A stretch of 64,000 bases of DNA from Pelargonium tetragonum (GCA_036897445.1 JAYMTL010000080.1:27381-91380); one strand, 5' to 3'; positions 14,301-27,346 are shown, counted from the first letter of the stretch. Numbers and translations: made by a program. The notes: generated by a model from the sequence alone, not told the origin.

Positions 14301-14604
14301 TTAGGGGATTAAGTTACATTTAATCTATATAGACTTTCAACCCCTTTTCTCCATACAACTGACAATGCCTTATCAAGCACCTAAAGAGGCTAGCCCCAGA
14401 GATAATACAGGAGCCCCTTTTCGTGTAAGGAGAACTTTCCTAAGATTTGCTACTAAATTATCTTTATCTATAACTAATGAAAACTTATTAAAAGATTTCG
14501 AAAGAGTCTGAACTAAGTCAAGTTTGTAAATAAAACAGCAGTATTATATTCTTTTGTACCACGCGCGTACCGGTTCAGAGTTCTTCCTACTTTGTTCTAC
14601 AAGA

Positions 14605-14694
14605 TCCTCTCTATTTTCTTTTAGGCAGGGGTATATATATATATCCTTATCCTCTCTATTTTCTTTTAGGCAGGGGTATATATATATATATCCT
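14605..14694 (+). repeat. tandem duplication, 45-47 bp, two copies
   Basis: The unit starts TCCTCTCTATTTTC, continues through a GGCAGGGG block and ends in a (TA)n run. Copy 1 begins at 14605 and copy 2 at 14650. They are identical except that copy 2 has one more TA dinucleotide. Such identity in otherwise diverged DNA implies a recent slippage or duplication event. A short frame runs through it but is a by-product of the repeat. Confidence 0.9.
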
Positions 14695-14699
14695 TTTAT

Positions 14700-17600
14700 G
14701 TTTTCTATAATTTGCCATTTTAGTACGATACAATAGAAATTTTTAATATGAAGAGGGCTTCTCTACAAAAAATGAAGTAGAGGTTGAGTAAGTAATAATA
14801 CAAGGCTCCTCTTTTTCTATCACGAGTACAAAGTAATCTCGCAGCTTCTACGAGCGAGTACGAGCGAGAAGTTTCATTATCTAACATTTACTCTTTTCAG
14901 GACTTCTATACCGGATATTTATTACTTGCAAGATCATCACATCGGGAAGGACTCTTTTTTTATTCCTTAAAAAATTATAAAGCAATTTAGCTAAATTAGA
15001 GAACTGGGATTCTTATATAAATATTATAAGCTTGGTCAATTCACGATTTTAAGGATCAGTACAAGATAGTCTTTTCCTCGTTGAAAAAAGGGGGGATTTT
15101 ATTCGAGTCGAAAAACTTTTATGTTATGCCTTATTACAGCCTCGGGTTAGGTTATTAATTTGATTCATTTTTCGTACGAGTTCTCTATATATAATGATAT
15201 ATTAATTAGCTTTCTATATTAGAGGGCTCCACTTTAGAAGGAGATACTCAGTCAGGTCCCTCTCAAGTCTACCACTATTAATTAAAAAGAAAGGCTTAAA
15301 AGGGTCCACCCCCCCTTGCCTACTGTTCTACTTGTTTACAACTTCAGTTCCTTATAAGGTCATATTACAATCCAATAAAAAATCTCTTTATCCTTTTCAA
15401 GTCAAAGAATGGAGGGCTACTCTCAAGTTTTAATTCCCTTTTAATGTGAATGCTAATAAATAAGCATTTTTGAAACCCTACTCTTTATATTTTGACTTTT
15501 CTATTCTATTAGTCGTCACGATGCCTCTATGCAGGATCCAGTATTAGGATTGTCCCCAAAATTTAGGAGTCCTCTTTTAAAACCAGTAAGCCGGTAACTA
15601 ATAGTAAGAAAAATTGAATGGCTTAGGCATTTGTATAACTCTTTAAATCCCGTTAGTTACTTCTGCTGTTTAACAGGAAACTTATATTAGAAGGGGGATG
15701 GAGACCCGGTACTCCAAATTTAGTTATATAAGGAGCCGTTGTGCGAGTCTCCCGAGGTAGAACCTGCCTTTTCCTTTCATTAGCTTGCTACACTGTATCT
15801 TCTTCTTAGTCAAAGAGTGACTCTCCTATTAAAATTGCTTGAACCCAAAAGTTACTGTAACCGAGTTTGATACAAAAGCATATACTTAAGCTCTCTTTTC
15901 GGGATAAAGAAACTCTGCATGTTGGTAATTAAGATAAGGAGTGCGGGGGGTTTTCAAAGCATTTTATCTTCTACGGAGTTGTCCTGTTAGACAATTTGAC
16001 TAACCAAGTATATGTAAGACATGTATCAGGTTTCTTGTTTATCTCAGCGCAGACTCAGGTTAAAGCAAAGGTATGCTTCTAAACAGTATTTCCCAAAAAG
16101 GTTTTTAGTTTCCTCCCTTTCGCATTTCTTGCCGTAGATGCAGGAGCTCTTACCGGATCCGACCAGTACATTCTAAAAAGTAGAGTTACCTTGAAAGGCA
16201 AGGTAAACTTGTTTTCGTATTAAATAACTATATTATATGAAATTCTTAGAACATAAGAACTGCTGGTGAACCTTACAAGGCAAGCTTGCCTCTAGCACTA
16301 GAATTCCTTTTAATAGAAGAAAGAACTAAGATTTTTTCTATACCACTAGAATGAATTTATATAAAGGTAAAGAATTTTAGAAAGATTAGAGAAAACATTT
16401 TCAATCAAACAAAACTAATATTATTTGGAATCACTTAACGTTTGGAAGTCTATTAGGGTGCTGAGGACATTTGACCCATTTCCGCTCATTTTTAGGTATT
16501 CTCGAGCTCTACTTTAAAATCTATTTTAGTCATTTTTTGAAGTACCTTACCGCTCGAATTTTTAATTAAATAGACGTTTTTAGTTGTAGTACTACCCCTT
16601 AAGATACCCGTTTAAGTGAAAGAGTAACCCCCTGTTCCGTACCTGTATAGAAACTTTCTTTATCAACAACCGAAAAAAGTCAAACCTAAACCTCTAAACG
16701 CCCAAAGTATCCCCTTATGAATGCCTGTATCTGGCAAAACCGATATAACCAAATAATCATCCAGTAATAAACCAAGATAGGTTTTTTAAGGATATTTGGT
16801 AATAAATACATAAGGAAACTCTTAGTATATTTTTCCAGTTTCTTGCGATTTTTAATCCAGAGCGTATCGAGATTCTAAAAACTTAGACTATTTCGGATTG
16901 CCTTATTCCTGTGAGTGGGATATACAAAAGATTATCAATAAAAAGTGAGGAGCCGGCATCTCCTCAGGATCTCAAAGGAGTAGGTTCGATTTAAACCGCG
17001 GTTAAAAAGCAAGACTTTATCCTGCGTTCCAAGGAGTTAAGCTTTATTCTGGTAGAGTTCACTTGGGTTTGAAGAAAGAATAACTACGTGACGGGTCCCT
17101 GAGCTATTTTCTTCGTAATTAAATCTAGAAGCTTCCTGTCTAAAAAGTAATATTGCGCCACTTATCACCGAAATTGCGTACCAAGAACGAGCCTTTGAAG
17201 TTCTTATTAACCTTTTAGTCAAGAGATTGCAGTACAATTAAAAGATAGGGCACCCCTGTGACAAAAATCCGGTATTAAGGTATTCCCTCGGATTTGTAAG
17301 AATGTAATTTAAACTCTATAGATACCGCAAGCAAATGCTGGGTTAGAAAGTACCCAGCTCTCCATTTTCCAGATATATTATAGGAATTTCTTACAGGAAT
17401 AGTATTCAAAATCTTCTTATTTAATCCCTTACTAGGGAGAGTTCAGCCTTTTTTATCTTTTCGAGAAGGTGAGTTACCCACCTGTTGCATTATCCATTTA
17501 TAGTAGGCCTCTTAGTGTACTTTGTATATCACCCTATTAGAAAATAGACATGTCTCCGGGTATTTTTGACTTAAGAACTGTGCGAATGGATTTCCAGAAC

Positions 17601-19471
17601 TACTCTCAGACTCCTTTCCATTTTTGGACTATAGAGTTAATCGAGTTTCAATAAAACATGTAAAAATGGATATAATCTAACTATTTACATACAAAAGTAT
17701 AATGATGTTCCTTATAATAATAGGAAATTCCCGGGATCTAATACTGAGTGGAAGTCTACAAAACTTATGAAGGGTAACAGAACAAGAATACTAAATAGCC
17801 GAGGATCTCCTTGCAGTGACCTTGGGTTTTTTGAATAACCTTTTCTTACAGCTTTCAGATATCCTCGGGAGTGCCTTAGAATTTGCCAGAGATTTTATTC
17901 TGCTCTTTTTTAGAAAACATGGAGGCCTTACAAGCTTAAATTTCTAAACGAATGAATTGAGATCAGATCTCTTGATTATTTCTTTAGCAGGACCCCTGCG
18001 AAGCACTTGACTTAAAATCCTTTCTCAAATCTTAATACTATTCATTAAATCTATAGGCAAGGCTAAACTTCTTTCTGATATACTATAACTACACTGGAGT
18101 CCTTTTCGTTTAAGTTACCCGCGGGTATCGAGCAAAGGATGCACTTTAGAGAAATTAAAACCTGATCTAAGAGACCCCCGGTTAGAGATATAGTAAAAAA
18201 ACTCCAGTTTACTTAATTTAGGATATAAGCCGACTGAAAAACTACAAGCGCAGGTATAATAGTTACAAGTATAGACTAGAATAAAAAAGCTTTTTCCTCA
18301 TTCCAGGGGACTTTTTTAATGCGCTTTACCTTTACCCTCAATTTGTTGTATATGAGAGGCTGGTGCATAAGATACTTTATATAAATTATATAAAATTCGT
18401 CAGCCTTAGATTAACACTCACTGCCAAGACGAATTGCTATTAGAAGAGGCATTCTTTATTCAATATTAAATTGAATTCCCTTGTTTTATTAGATATATGT
18501 TCTAAATAGGTATATAGCATTGTGAGTGAATGCAAGCCTGCAGTTATATTAGTAGACAACACCTTTCTTTCTCTGCACCAAAAAAAGAATTTAATATATT
18601 ATAAATTTGAGTGCTGGATCCTTTGTCAAGCGAGCGCCTCTAAATTGTCCAGGTGAAATCCGATTTTTTATTACCTGGCAAAAAAGGGAAAGAAAATTTT
18701 GCTTAAGGTTAAGGATTGTTCCCTAATTATTAATATTAATAAACGTAATTATACGGATTTGGTAAAGTAGTCAAAATCTTTTTTAGGTATAATGAAATGA
18801 TAGCTCAAATTCTAAGACTTAAATTCAATCCTAAGGAGTGGTGTCATTTTTTGTCGGGTAACCCTATAAAAAGGAATACCGAAGGTTGTGTTATTCAAGA
18901 AAAATTTTTCATTGCAAGGCAGGGGGTTTTAGCAACAAAAGAATTCAAGTACTAACCAAGAAACTTGCATAAAAGGCTAAGAGATATGGTATACTTATGC
19001 CCTGAGAGATTAAAAGAAAGTGTATCATTTCATGAGGTATCTCTTGATTTACCATACTACGATTGCTTTCTCTTGAGCTATGCTAAAGAACTTACATACT
19101 AAGAAAAGTGATATACACAAATTAACCTTGTTTACTCAAGCGACTAGTTAAGTTGAAAAACAAATTCGATTTGAACCCCTGTATTCTTAAAGCTCCCCTT
19201 TTTGGAGTAGGCTTTTCTTTTGTCGTACAAAGTCTTATTTGCTTTTTAGTCCTATACTTATATAGATAGAAGAATCTTCCAAAGGTAGTTACGATAGCTG
19301 CTATTATTCACTTGGCTCTGAAGAGAAAGCGCCTCTTACTCTCATTCTACACAGATAAAGAACAAGACTGTAATCATACATCTTCTAAGATCTTCCTTTT
19401 TAAGCGATTAAATTTCAAATTTGACTTAACTCTGATTTTAGGCCATCTCAACCTGGGCAGTTTCTTAAATA
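14700..19471. other. gene-free AT-rich spacer
   Basis: No gene is seen. The spacer contains a perfect 12-bp palindrome at 18116-18127. A T-loop-like string near 19170 has no matching arms. Open frames are all under 70 codons. Confidence 0.7.
18116..18127. repeat. perfect 12-bp GC-rich palindrome
   Basis: TACCCGCGGGTA is fully self-complementary, centred on CCGCGG, in AT-rich surroundings. It fits the scattered GC palindromes noted elsewhere in the window. Confidence 0.6.
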
Positions 19472-19537
19472 CCAGGAGTCCATTTGAACCCGCGGCCATT
19501 AGGTTCAAAGTCTAAAGCTCTACCAACCCAACATCCC
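19472..19537 (-). pseudogene. tRNA-Lys-like pseudogene (anticodon now reads TTG)
   Basis: The minus strand carries GGTTGGTAGAGC (D arm), an anticodon arm with loop CTTTGAA between TTAGA and CCTAA, then a T-loop-like GGGTTCAAAT. The stretch from the D arm to the T loop matches the plant mitochondrial tRNA-Lys(UUU) I recall, including AACCTAATGG. The anticodon reads TTG (Gln) instead of TTT, the last anticodon-stem pair is A-C, the left side of the D stem is lost, the T stem does not pair, and no 3' acceptor strand complements GGGATGT. It lies 51 bp downstream of tRNA-Ser on the same strand. It is probably a dead copy or a 3'-truncated recombinant; rescue by RNA editing would have to be very extensive. 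Confidence 0.55.
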
Positions 19538-19588
19538 AAAAGAATTTAGACTTCTGATCGGAGGAAACTAAGAAACTGAACGAGAGTA

Positions 19589-19679
19589 CGGAGGAAATGG
19601 GATTTGAACCCATGATACAAGGTTGCCCTTATATGTTGATTTAGCAAACCAATGCTTTAAACCACTCAGCCATTCCTCC
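19589..19679 (-). tRNA. tRNA-Ser(GCU)
   Basis: It reads AGY serine codons. The acceptor stem GGAGGAA/TTCCTCC pairs over all 7 bp, with discriminator G at 19589. The anticodon stem TTGGT/ATCAA holds loop TTGCTAA, with anticodon GCT at plus-strand 19643-19645. A long class II variable arm (19614-19635) folds into about 8 bp, and the T stem CCCAT/ATGGG is perfect around TTCAAAT. The sequence closely resembles plant mitochondrial tRNA-Ser(GCU). No other gene lies within many kilobases apart from the tRNA-Lys-like relic just downstream. CCA is not encoded. Confidence 0.96.
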
Positions 19680-22600
19680 TCATAGTAGAACTAATTACCA
19701 TACATGATCTATCACAAAACTTTATTGTCTTTATTTTATTTAAGTGATTCTATATTTACCCACTTTTACATAAGTAAAGTATACCTTCAGCATAAATAAA
19801 AATGAAAAAGCTACTCTAGAAGAGTCCTTAGGGAATTAGAACCAGACGGTTGCAAAAGTTTAGGCATTCCTCAGCCCAGCCATAAATTAATTGAATCTGA
19901 ACTCCTCTAAAAAGGCTTCATTAATAAGCATTATTATATAGAAAAGGAAATGACTAACAATTAGGGAAGTACTTAAAGGGGAAGTTTCATTTATCTCTTT
20001 CGGAGCCGGCCGTTAAAGAACCTTTTATTGAAATCTTAGCTTATGACATATTTCGAAATCGACCAAGGAGCTCCGTAAAGTTAGTGTAGTTTTTACTTAG
20101 AATATATCGGTATCCCTTCTTACTAATGAATCGACTTTCACGGGTAAGATCCTTGGCGTTATAAAAAAACTACTTTTGAATTGTGTCATTATACCTATAA
20201 GTTTTGATTAAGATTGCGGATTCCGTTAAAAAACTACATAATTTAAACTACAAGTTTCTAAATAGAATTCCACATGAACTGGAACAGTCAAAGATTCTGG
20301 TTACCCTTATTTCTGAGGGAGAATAAGGTTACTTTTACTTGGCTCAAACCCTTAGATTAGAAGTGAAGTAATGAAAGCGAAACTGAGTCATTTTGAAAAA
20401 GTATATAATGTCCACTCTAAGTTTTTGTATTTTTCGCTGTTTAATAAGTGTTCCTTGCAAAAAGTCCGATACCCATCAATCCGGTATAAGTTTTTTGAAT
20501 TTCCTTGGATGAGCGGTCCAGCTTTTTCTTTTCTTACTTATTTACTTTTGACCGACTCCTCTTAAGTTTCTTGATTAAATCTGTTAGTCTCCTTGTACGC
20601 GACTTATGATATTCTTGCTTCTTCCTCCTTTTTTGAAAGTCTCTAAGCCCCTAATTAAAGGACTCTTAGGTATTTTTGCTGGAATAGGGGCTTCTTAATT
20701 GTAAAAAGTCTTAGTAGAACCTATTTTGGGGTATTTGTTCCCCTTATTGATTTAAGAGAGGAGAAATTAGAAGGCATGCTTACTTAGATTTTCTTAGGGT
20801 TTTCTTATAGTTTTAGAAAAGGATACCTATTTCAAAAGTCCTTGAGGCGCTAGTAAATCCTCAAGCATAGTTAAATAAAAATTAAGCGAAATGCTTAGAA
20901 TTGTTGGCATCACTAATATATATAACGGGTTCCCTTAAAAATTAAAACCTCTGGAACTGTCTATTCTATATAGCCTATAAACTTTAGTACGAGAAAAGAA
21001 TTTTGTTAACATGGAGCAACGCTTCTTAAAAAGACTAGAAAATGCAAGCGCCTCTACTGCGGATATCTTGGGATTCTCTAATTTTGTGTATCTAAACGGG
21101 GAATACCTTGTGAAATCTACTTTTGAAATAATGTTTTATACCCATACCTTTTTTACTCAGGAAAACTCCTTCGAGTAGTAGAACGTATGTAAGAAAAAGC
21201 CCGGCCATAAGTCCGCAAGAGATATGCCCCCGTTTTAGTCTAGAATATTTCTGTTGATATAGGTTAATATATCATTCTGTTTGATTTGAAAGGATATCCA
21301 AAGAGCTCCCGAGCTAAACCACAAACTCAAGACCCGGTAAAGAACTTTGCGGGTACCTCGTAGAACAATCCGCCCTTGTTACCAAAAAAAGCCTAAATGA
21401 GAAGGAACCCCAAATTTTTATACAATTCTTGTCTTGCTTGGTTTCAACATAACTTTAAAAAGGCCCCTACCTTACAGAAAAGGGTGTGTTTTCTACAGGG
21501 TTCCCCCCGTCTCAAAAGCAAAAGGGGAGTCTTCTTAAATCTTAAACAAGCTCCTTGAAATTCAACAATTCAAAATGAAAATGTAATGACTTCTTTGTTT
21601 CTTTTTTGTTTTGTGTAGTGTTAATCCCCTTGATAGGAATACTCCCAAGAACTCAGAGAATTTACCGTAAGTTATAACCTGAGTTATCTAACATAGTCGA
21701 TTAAGAGCCGCCCGCCCGAAGATTTTATTCCTGTTATTTTTAAATAATTATGAGATTCTACCAAAGCAATTGAGAAGACCTCCAAAAAATTAACTTGAGT
21801 TTCTATTGAGTAAAGCTCCTATATTCTAGACTTTGGTATAAGGTAATGTAATTAAACTGCTCCGTAAGTGTTCTAATACAAGGTCGTGCATATTTTAAGA
21901 CTTTTGTTGACTTATATTTCTTAAGAGACACCTTTCAAAAAAGGCAAAGAACCTTTACGTAGGAAGTTCTTAACTCGAAAAAGGGCTTGCTATCTGCTGT
22001 ATAAAGGCCTACTAAATAAAGTAATTGGCAGAAGCTCCTTCACAAGTCATGCACTGGCCCAATAAATTTAGAAAACTCTAGCTACTCAAACTCCGACTTA
22101 TATAAGGGGTTCCATAAATAAAGAATCCTGAAATATACGGTAAAATTACTTCAAAATACTAAAAAAAAGAAATTTATAGGACCTTAATTGTGAATTTTCT
22201 AGATAAATGCTGGAATGACTTGATTCGAATAGCTATAGAAAACTTTGTTGCTAGATAGCGCCACTCTCAATCAAGGGAGTGCCTTTTAATGAAAAGATTC
22301 TTCTACAAAAACGACGGAATACTATATCTACATAAAATGGGTTTGCACAGGATTCCTTTAAAAGTGCTTGGGCACACCCCATTTCTAGAATAAGTTTACT
22401 CTTTATTTTTCTAAAACCTGTTAACAGGATCCTTGTTTAATATAGAATTTAATACCGGCAACCTGGGCTAAGCTAAAACTTAGTAAATTTACCCGTATTC
22501 TTAGAAAGGAGATAACTAGAACAATACCCATACTACAATTTTATTCAAAGTGTCAAAGACTGACACTCTCGTCACTGCTTAAGAGCAAGATTTTCTATTG

Positions 22601-25600
22601 ACCCGGAAGTTCCGAAATATATCTTAATTTAAGGTTACCTATGCTAAAACTAAATTTCACAAGTACCCAATTGACAATTTTTAAGAGTCCCTAACTTGTA
22701 AGGAAGATTTGGGGCTGTTTCCAAGACTTTAGGAACTTTTTGACTTCATTCAGGGGCTTACTCAGTTCTAATTTCGTTATATATAAATATTAAGAGCTAA
22801 GGCTCCCTCCTATTACCGACTTGGCGCGAAAGTGGGGCTTCTTTTAGTGGTATACTTATACTGCGGCTCCACGTCAACTCGAAATTAGAAACTCTAGGTG
22901 AACCTTACTATTTTAAGAATTAGTCCTATTCTTCCCCTTCTTTTGTTACTCAAGGTTTTATACTCTTTGCTGGTAACCCCTGTACCCATTGTTACAAAAA
23001 GTAATTCCTGATACAAGTTTAAGGGGTATAAATATAAGGGACTTTAGCTTAATGTTTTTATGAAACTGAAAAGGATAAAATATCTCCATAGGGGATTTTA
23101 GTAGAGTTTAACTAGTAAGAGGTCAACAGGAAGCTCTAATATACTCCGACAAGCAGGAAGGGATATCTTTAAATCAAAGTAACGAGTATAATTAAAGGTT
23201 AATTAATGTCACTGCTTACAAACTAGGACCCAATCTGAGAATATTGAAAGCAAATTTAGGGCTTGTACTATAATTAATTATAGGAAATATCTATCCAAAC
23301 AATATAGGCTTTATTCGTTTATAAAATAGGACAACTCAAAAGTTTAACAGAAAGGACGAAGACCGCACTTCAAGTACTTAAAAATTCCTGAAGCCTGAAA
23401 AACCTGATATTAATCCGAAGGGCTCGCTGATTATAGAGAACTTTACTAGAAAGAAAATTCGTGTAATTCACAATAGCACAGAATAAAGTTATAAGGGAGA
23501 ACTTCTAGACAACTAGGGAAATTATAAGTACCCTATCCCTATATTAAGGACATTCTTTAAAAGGGGTTTGTGGAATATCCCATATACTAGTGAATACCCT
23601 TAATATCAGACTCTTACTTGGTTTGGTACTGTAACTCATTTATTTGTATACTAAAATTATCTTTCTTAATCATAAACAAGGGTACTCTAAATTTCCTATA
23701 TCACAGTTTATATTACACAAGATTTCCGTTTCTTAAGAAAGGCCTGGGCCCTTTTAGCTTAGTTCGATACAAGATTCTATAAGCCTCAAAAGTGAGTCGT
23801 AGAAGGGGCTATTCTTATAAGTAAGAGTTAAAGGGATTCAAACACTTAGATTGTACTCGCGGGTTAAAATAAAACATAGGAAGCTTTAAGAGAACCGAAT
23901 TCCACACCCCGTACCTTACTTATAATATTGAAATACAATCCGCTAAATGAATTAACCTTGTACCCCGAAACCCAAAAAGGGATAAGAAAGCTCTAGCTTG
24001 AACCCTGGTACGAGAATTAGTAATAGAAATCGAAATTCTTTCATTTCTTAATTTTTTTTGCTCTCTTTATATATCCTACAGACTTAATTCTACGTAAAAG
24101 TCTAACTTTTGAATCTTAGTCTCTGATTTCCGGGCAACCCCCTTTTAAGAGTCTTTTACTTTGTGTGCATTTATAAAGTCTTGTATAATCCAAACTAACT
24201 CACGTAGAGTTACCGGCTCAAAATAGTAAGGGTTCCTAGGCAGGGCGGGTTTGTCCAAGAATTCGATTTTGTGACGATAAAGTGTAGCATATTCTTCCGA
24301 CACGTCAAAGTCCAAATCTCTCACTAATAAAGTTTTAGAGAAAATCTTAAAACCTTAAGAATGTAATTAGGACTCTCCTACATCACAGCAGGGCCCAGTA
24401 TAAGCTCGGTCTTAAATATAGTTAGATTTTGTCTAGTTCACTTTAAATTACAACCTTTCTTATTAAATATACAGGGATTCCTTATTTCCTTTATCACGGG
24501 TTCCGTAAACTCAACTTCATCTGAATAGTAAGGCATTCCAGGTTCCAATACTTACTTGGTTTTTAAAATAGACAAGGTTGCTTTCCACTAAATTAAACTA
24601 TATTATCTTACTATGATTCTCCACCGGACTTCAGACGTATTTATCTTCTTTCCAATAACATATCGAAAAAGTTAAGGAGAATTTAGTAATTCATTAACGG
24701 AGTTCCGTACTTAATACCCTTACTGAAAGTTGACACTATACCTATTGCTAGACCACAACACAAACTTAAAACCCCTAAAAAGGAGCGGGAAAAAAGTATA
24801 TACAGATTTGTAACTACTTAGTCAAAATTTGTTTTAGACCTTTTTGTTAGGCCTGTAACGGATATAAACATGGCCTTTTGTTTAGATCCTTTTTTTAGTC
24901 TTTTTCTAGTTAAACGGGGTCAGAACTGGACTTGCTCGTCGTCTTTTTACAAAAGGAAACCCAGAAAGTGAAACTCTTTACTGAATTGAGCAACGCTTCG
25001 GCATACCCTGAAATTTATGTATAAATTCCTAATTTTGTAGTGTTTATATTAAACTTATAGTTATCAAAATACGAACTTTTTTACTTAGGAGACTTATGCT
25101 TTACCAATTGAGTGCAGTTTCTATTTTAGTACTATTTCTTTGAATCCGTAAGCCTTCTACATTAGGAGGTTGGCTGGTTTAAGGTCACAAAATTTTCTTA
25201 ATCTGTTGCTATGAGTGTATTCATTATTAATCTTGAGAGGGCTCATTACACCAAATGAGCATAGTGGATCCTGCGCTTTAATTTAAAGGTATTCCCGTGG
25301 GTATCCTTAGCTTTTTATAGTACGGAGGGTCCTGTATTTATTTCGAATTGACAAGAAAATCTTATTCCTAAAAGGGGCGCTCCTTGGGTAAGTAGAGTCC
25401 CCTTATGCCAAGCCGTTAACTTATACCGTAAAGGATTCTCCTTGCTAGTGTAACAATCCTGGTATATTGGAATTACCCTATGAACACTAAAAATGTTGAC
25501 TTTAAGCCTCTTTCCACTAAAGCGGCGTAGACCTGTATATGGATTCCTCCCTTTACTCTTATTCGAAACCGATTAGACTTCGTTCTTAAGATAACCCCTT

Positions 25601-26440
25601 TTTAAGTGGTACACCTAAATTTTAGTCTATAAGATTCCCGTGATATATTCTACGATTCTTTTCTTAGGGTTGCCCCTTTAGCTTTTGAGAAGAAAATGTG
25701 GGTCTCGCAGGAATTAAACAGATTTTAGAGATGTTATAGTTAATAAAGAAAGCTCTAAGCCTCCAACCCGGGGTTTTTCTTTGGGTTAGGTTAGTCCGCA
25801 AGTAGTAATATCCTAAGAATCCCAACAGGAACCCCTCTCTTTATTTTTTTACAATTCCCAATACTTATAAGACTAAGAAAGATTTAACCCGGGGTCTCCC
25901 CAATTTAGTATAGGCTTTCTTGGACTTAATCTTTTTGTAGAATTGCTTCCTTTTTTTGTTAACCTTTAGATTATAATTGTGCGGATGCCCTTATTGCCCT
26001 ATTTATTATCTACCGGGGAGAAGAGATAAAAAAAATTTCCCGGCTCTTGGTTCAAAGAGTATAATACGTACCCCTAAACTTTCTAGCTAGTAAGTTTATA
26101 AAGATTATTTCCAAGTAAATTTAAGAAACGACCCCTCCAATATTAGGAAAATTGCGCCGCTAAAACTAAAGAATACCTTTTTTCAACTGGGTCCGGAAAA
26201 GCAAGAGTTGTTATCATTTTAGGCCTTTTTCTAAATTAAGGAAAGGGCTTTTTTAAAGGGAAGGGTTTCATATAAAGAACTTAATTAGTAAACGAGAAAG
26301 TCTTGTTCGTAGGTATGTATAAATAAAAGGTTCGGTTATATATAGTTGTGTTAGAGCTTCTTTTTATGAGGAATTTTCCTAGTAAACTTTTCTCTAAAGA
26401 GCCATATAAATTAAGGGTTACCAGAACCCTACTACAACAG
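19680..26440. other. gene-free AT-rich spacer
   Basis: No intact gene is seen. A D-arm-like piece lies at 25098-25117. A GC-rich purine-to-pyrimidine string lies at 23738-23755. The 64-codon frame at 20371-20565 starts with ATG but has no recognisable motif and no support from context. Confidence 0.7.
25066..25117 (-). pseudogene. tRNA 5'-half-like relic
   Basis: On the minus strand CTGCACTCAATTGGTAAAGC looks like a tRNA D arm (compare GCTCAATTGGTAGAGC). It is followed at the right distance by a CTCCTAA anticodon-loop-like string and, further on, by GTTCGTA flanked by A and T runs. The anticodon stem and acceptor stem do not pair. It is probably a decayed tRNA; its identity cannot be assigned. 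Confidence 0.3.
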
Positions 26441-26815
26441 CTCTTTTAAAAGGCTAACACCTACAAACACTTCTCTAGTCTAGGCAAAAAACCCCTGCGT
26501 ATAGTTCTTACTCTTACTACTCCTATAATTATAATACTAACTCTACCCCCTATACCAATAAAATAAAATAAGTCAAAGAAGTCCTGGTCATTGGTGGGTA
26601 TACTAGTATGCATACTGATTCTAAACAAGTATAATACGATATCCTCCCTCCGCTATCGCTTCACTCGGACGGCTACAGGGAACCTCTCATGCGCCTATAC
26701 ACATACGCCTATACGCAGGCACATGCACATTATAATGGGCTATACCAAAGCAACCTATTCCAAGCAACAAACAAAACAACAAGCTTTTTTCGTTTGAGAT
26801 AGATATTACCTAAGT
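26441..26815 (+). repeat. island B, partial member of the decayed repeat family
   Basis: This low-G, CTA/ACA-rich stretch contrasts with its flanks. At about 26643-26672 it has CCTCCCTCCGCTATCGCTTC followed by ACTCGGACGG, closely resembling the core motif near 40.68 kb. A CGCCTATAC word is repeated at about 26692 and 26707. The GATAAA-headed half of the core is poorly preserved. The frame at 26591-26797 is open mostly because G is scarce, and I do not call it a gene. Confidence 0.35.
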
Positions 26816-26864
26816 ACTTTCTTTGCTCGAAAAAGGTCTACATTTTGCGTAAAAAGCACAAAAA

Positions 26865-26914
26865 CCGGTACTCGAACCCAAAGTTTTTGTGAGTCCTTTA
26901 TTGTGTCGTACCGG
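26865..26914 (-). repeat. inverted repeat with tRNA-like T-loop sequence
   Basis: CCGGTAC (26865-26871) and GTACCGG (26908-26914) are exact inverted copies enclosing 36 nt. On the minus strand the enclosed part includes AAAGGACTCACAAAAACTTT then GGGTTCGAG, reminiscent of an anticodon region followed by a T arm. The stems needed for a tRNA do not all form. It could be a minimal or decayed tRNA-like fold or an unrelated hairpin. Confidence 0.3.
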
Positions 26915-27314
26915 CCGATTTGACTTTTTTACAAAATTTGAGGGTCCGTGAAAGGACATAAGTTGATAGGAATACGTGGAACTTGGTACAAGAGGCGCTT
27001 ATATTTATATATAGGATGGTAGTAATTCAGTAAAAAAAAAGTAGGAAAAACCAAGGAGTTCCTTTCTATGATGATTGATTACACGCTCTTTTATGCTGGG
27101 TGGGAACCCAAGTGTGTTTACTCTGGTTCGAGGGCACGTATTTCTATATACATACCAAGTAGAATAAATTAGACAAGAAAAGTCACTCCTTAAATTATGC
27201 AGTTACACAAGGGAAAGAAGTTTTTATGCCTTTAGTTTTAAGGAGCGCTATGCCTCAAAATTCTATTTTATATGTTTCACAGCAGTAAACTAGGGTATAT
27301 TAACGGAGCCTTTA

Positions 27315-27346
27315 ATTAAAGAACCCCTTCAAGGGGACCCTTTAAT
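27315..27346. repeat. 32-nt hairpin
   Basis: ATTAAAG (27315-27321) pairs with CTTTAAT (27340-27346), and CCCCTT (27324-27329) pairs with AAGGGG (27331-27336), with a small internal loop between. It is one of the longer purine/pyrimidine hairpins in the window. It might act in RNA processing or as a recombination site; neither is shown. Confidence 0.65.

Larger units (their letters stand above)
7256..14604. other. gene-free AT-rich spacer
   Basis: No intact gene is seen. Two weak tRNA-like pieces lie near 8.0-8.1 kb. A 13-bp GC palindrome (aaaggggcccttt) occurs at 11317-11329 and again at 47732-47744. The 78-codon and 79-codon frames at 9743-9979 and 12319-12558 have no recognisable motifs and fit chance expectation. 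Confidence 0.7.

Noticed and set aside
26591-26797. 68-codon frame inside island B
   Set aside because: The stretch is low in G, so stops are rare. The sequence is dominated by repeated CTATAC/CACATG-type words with no protein family signal.
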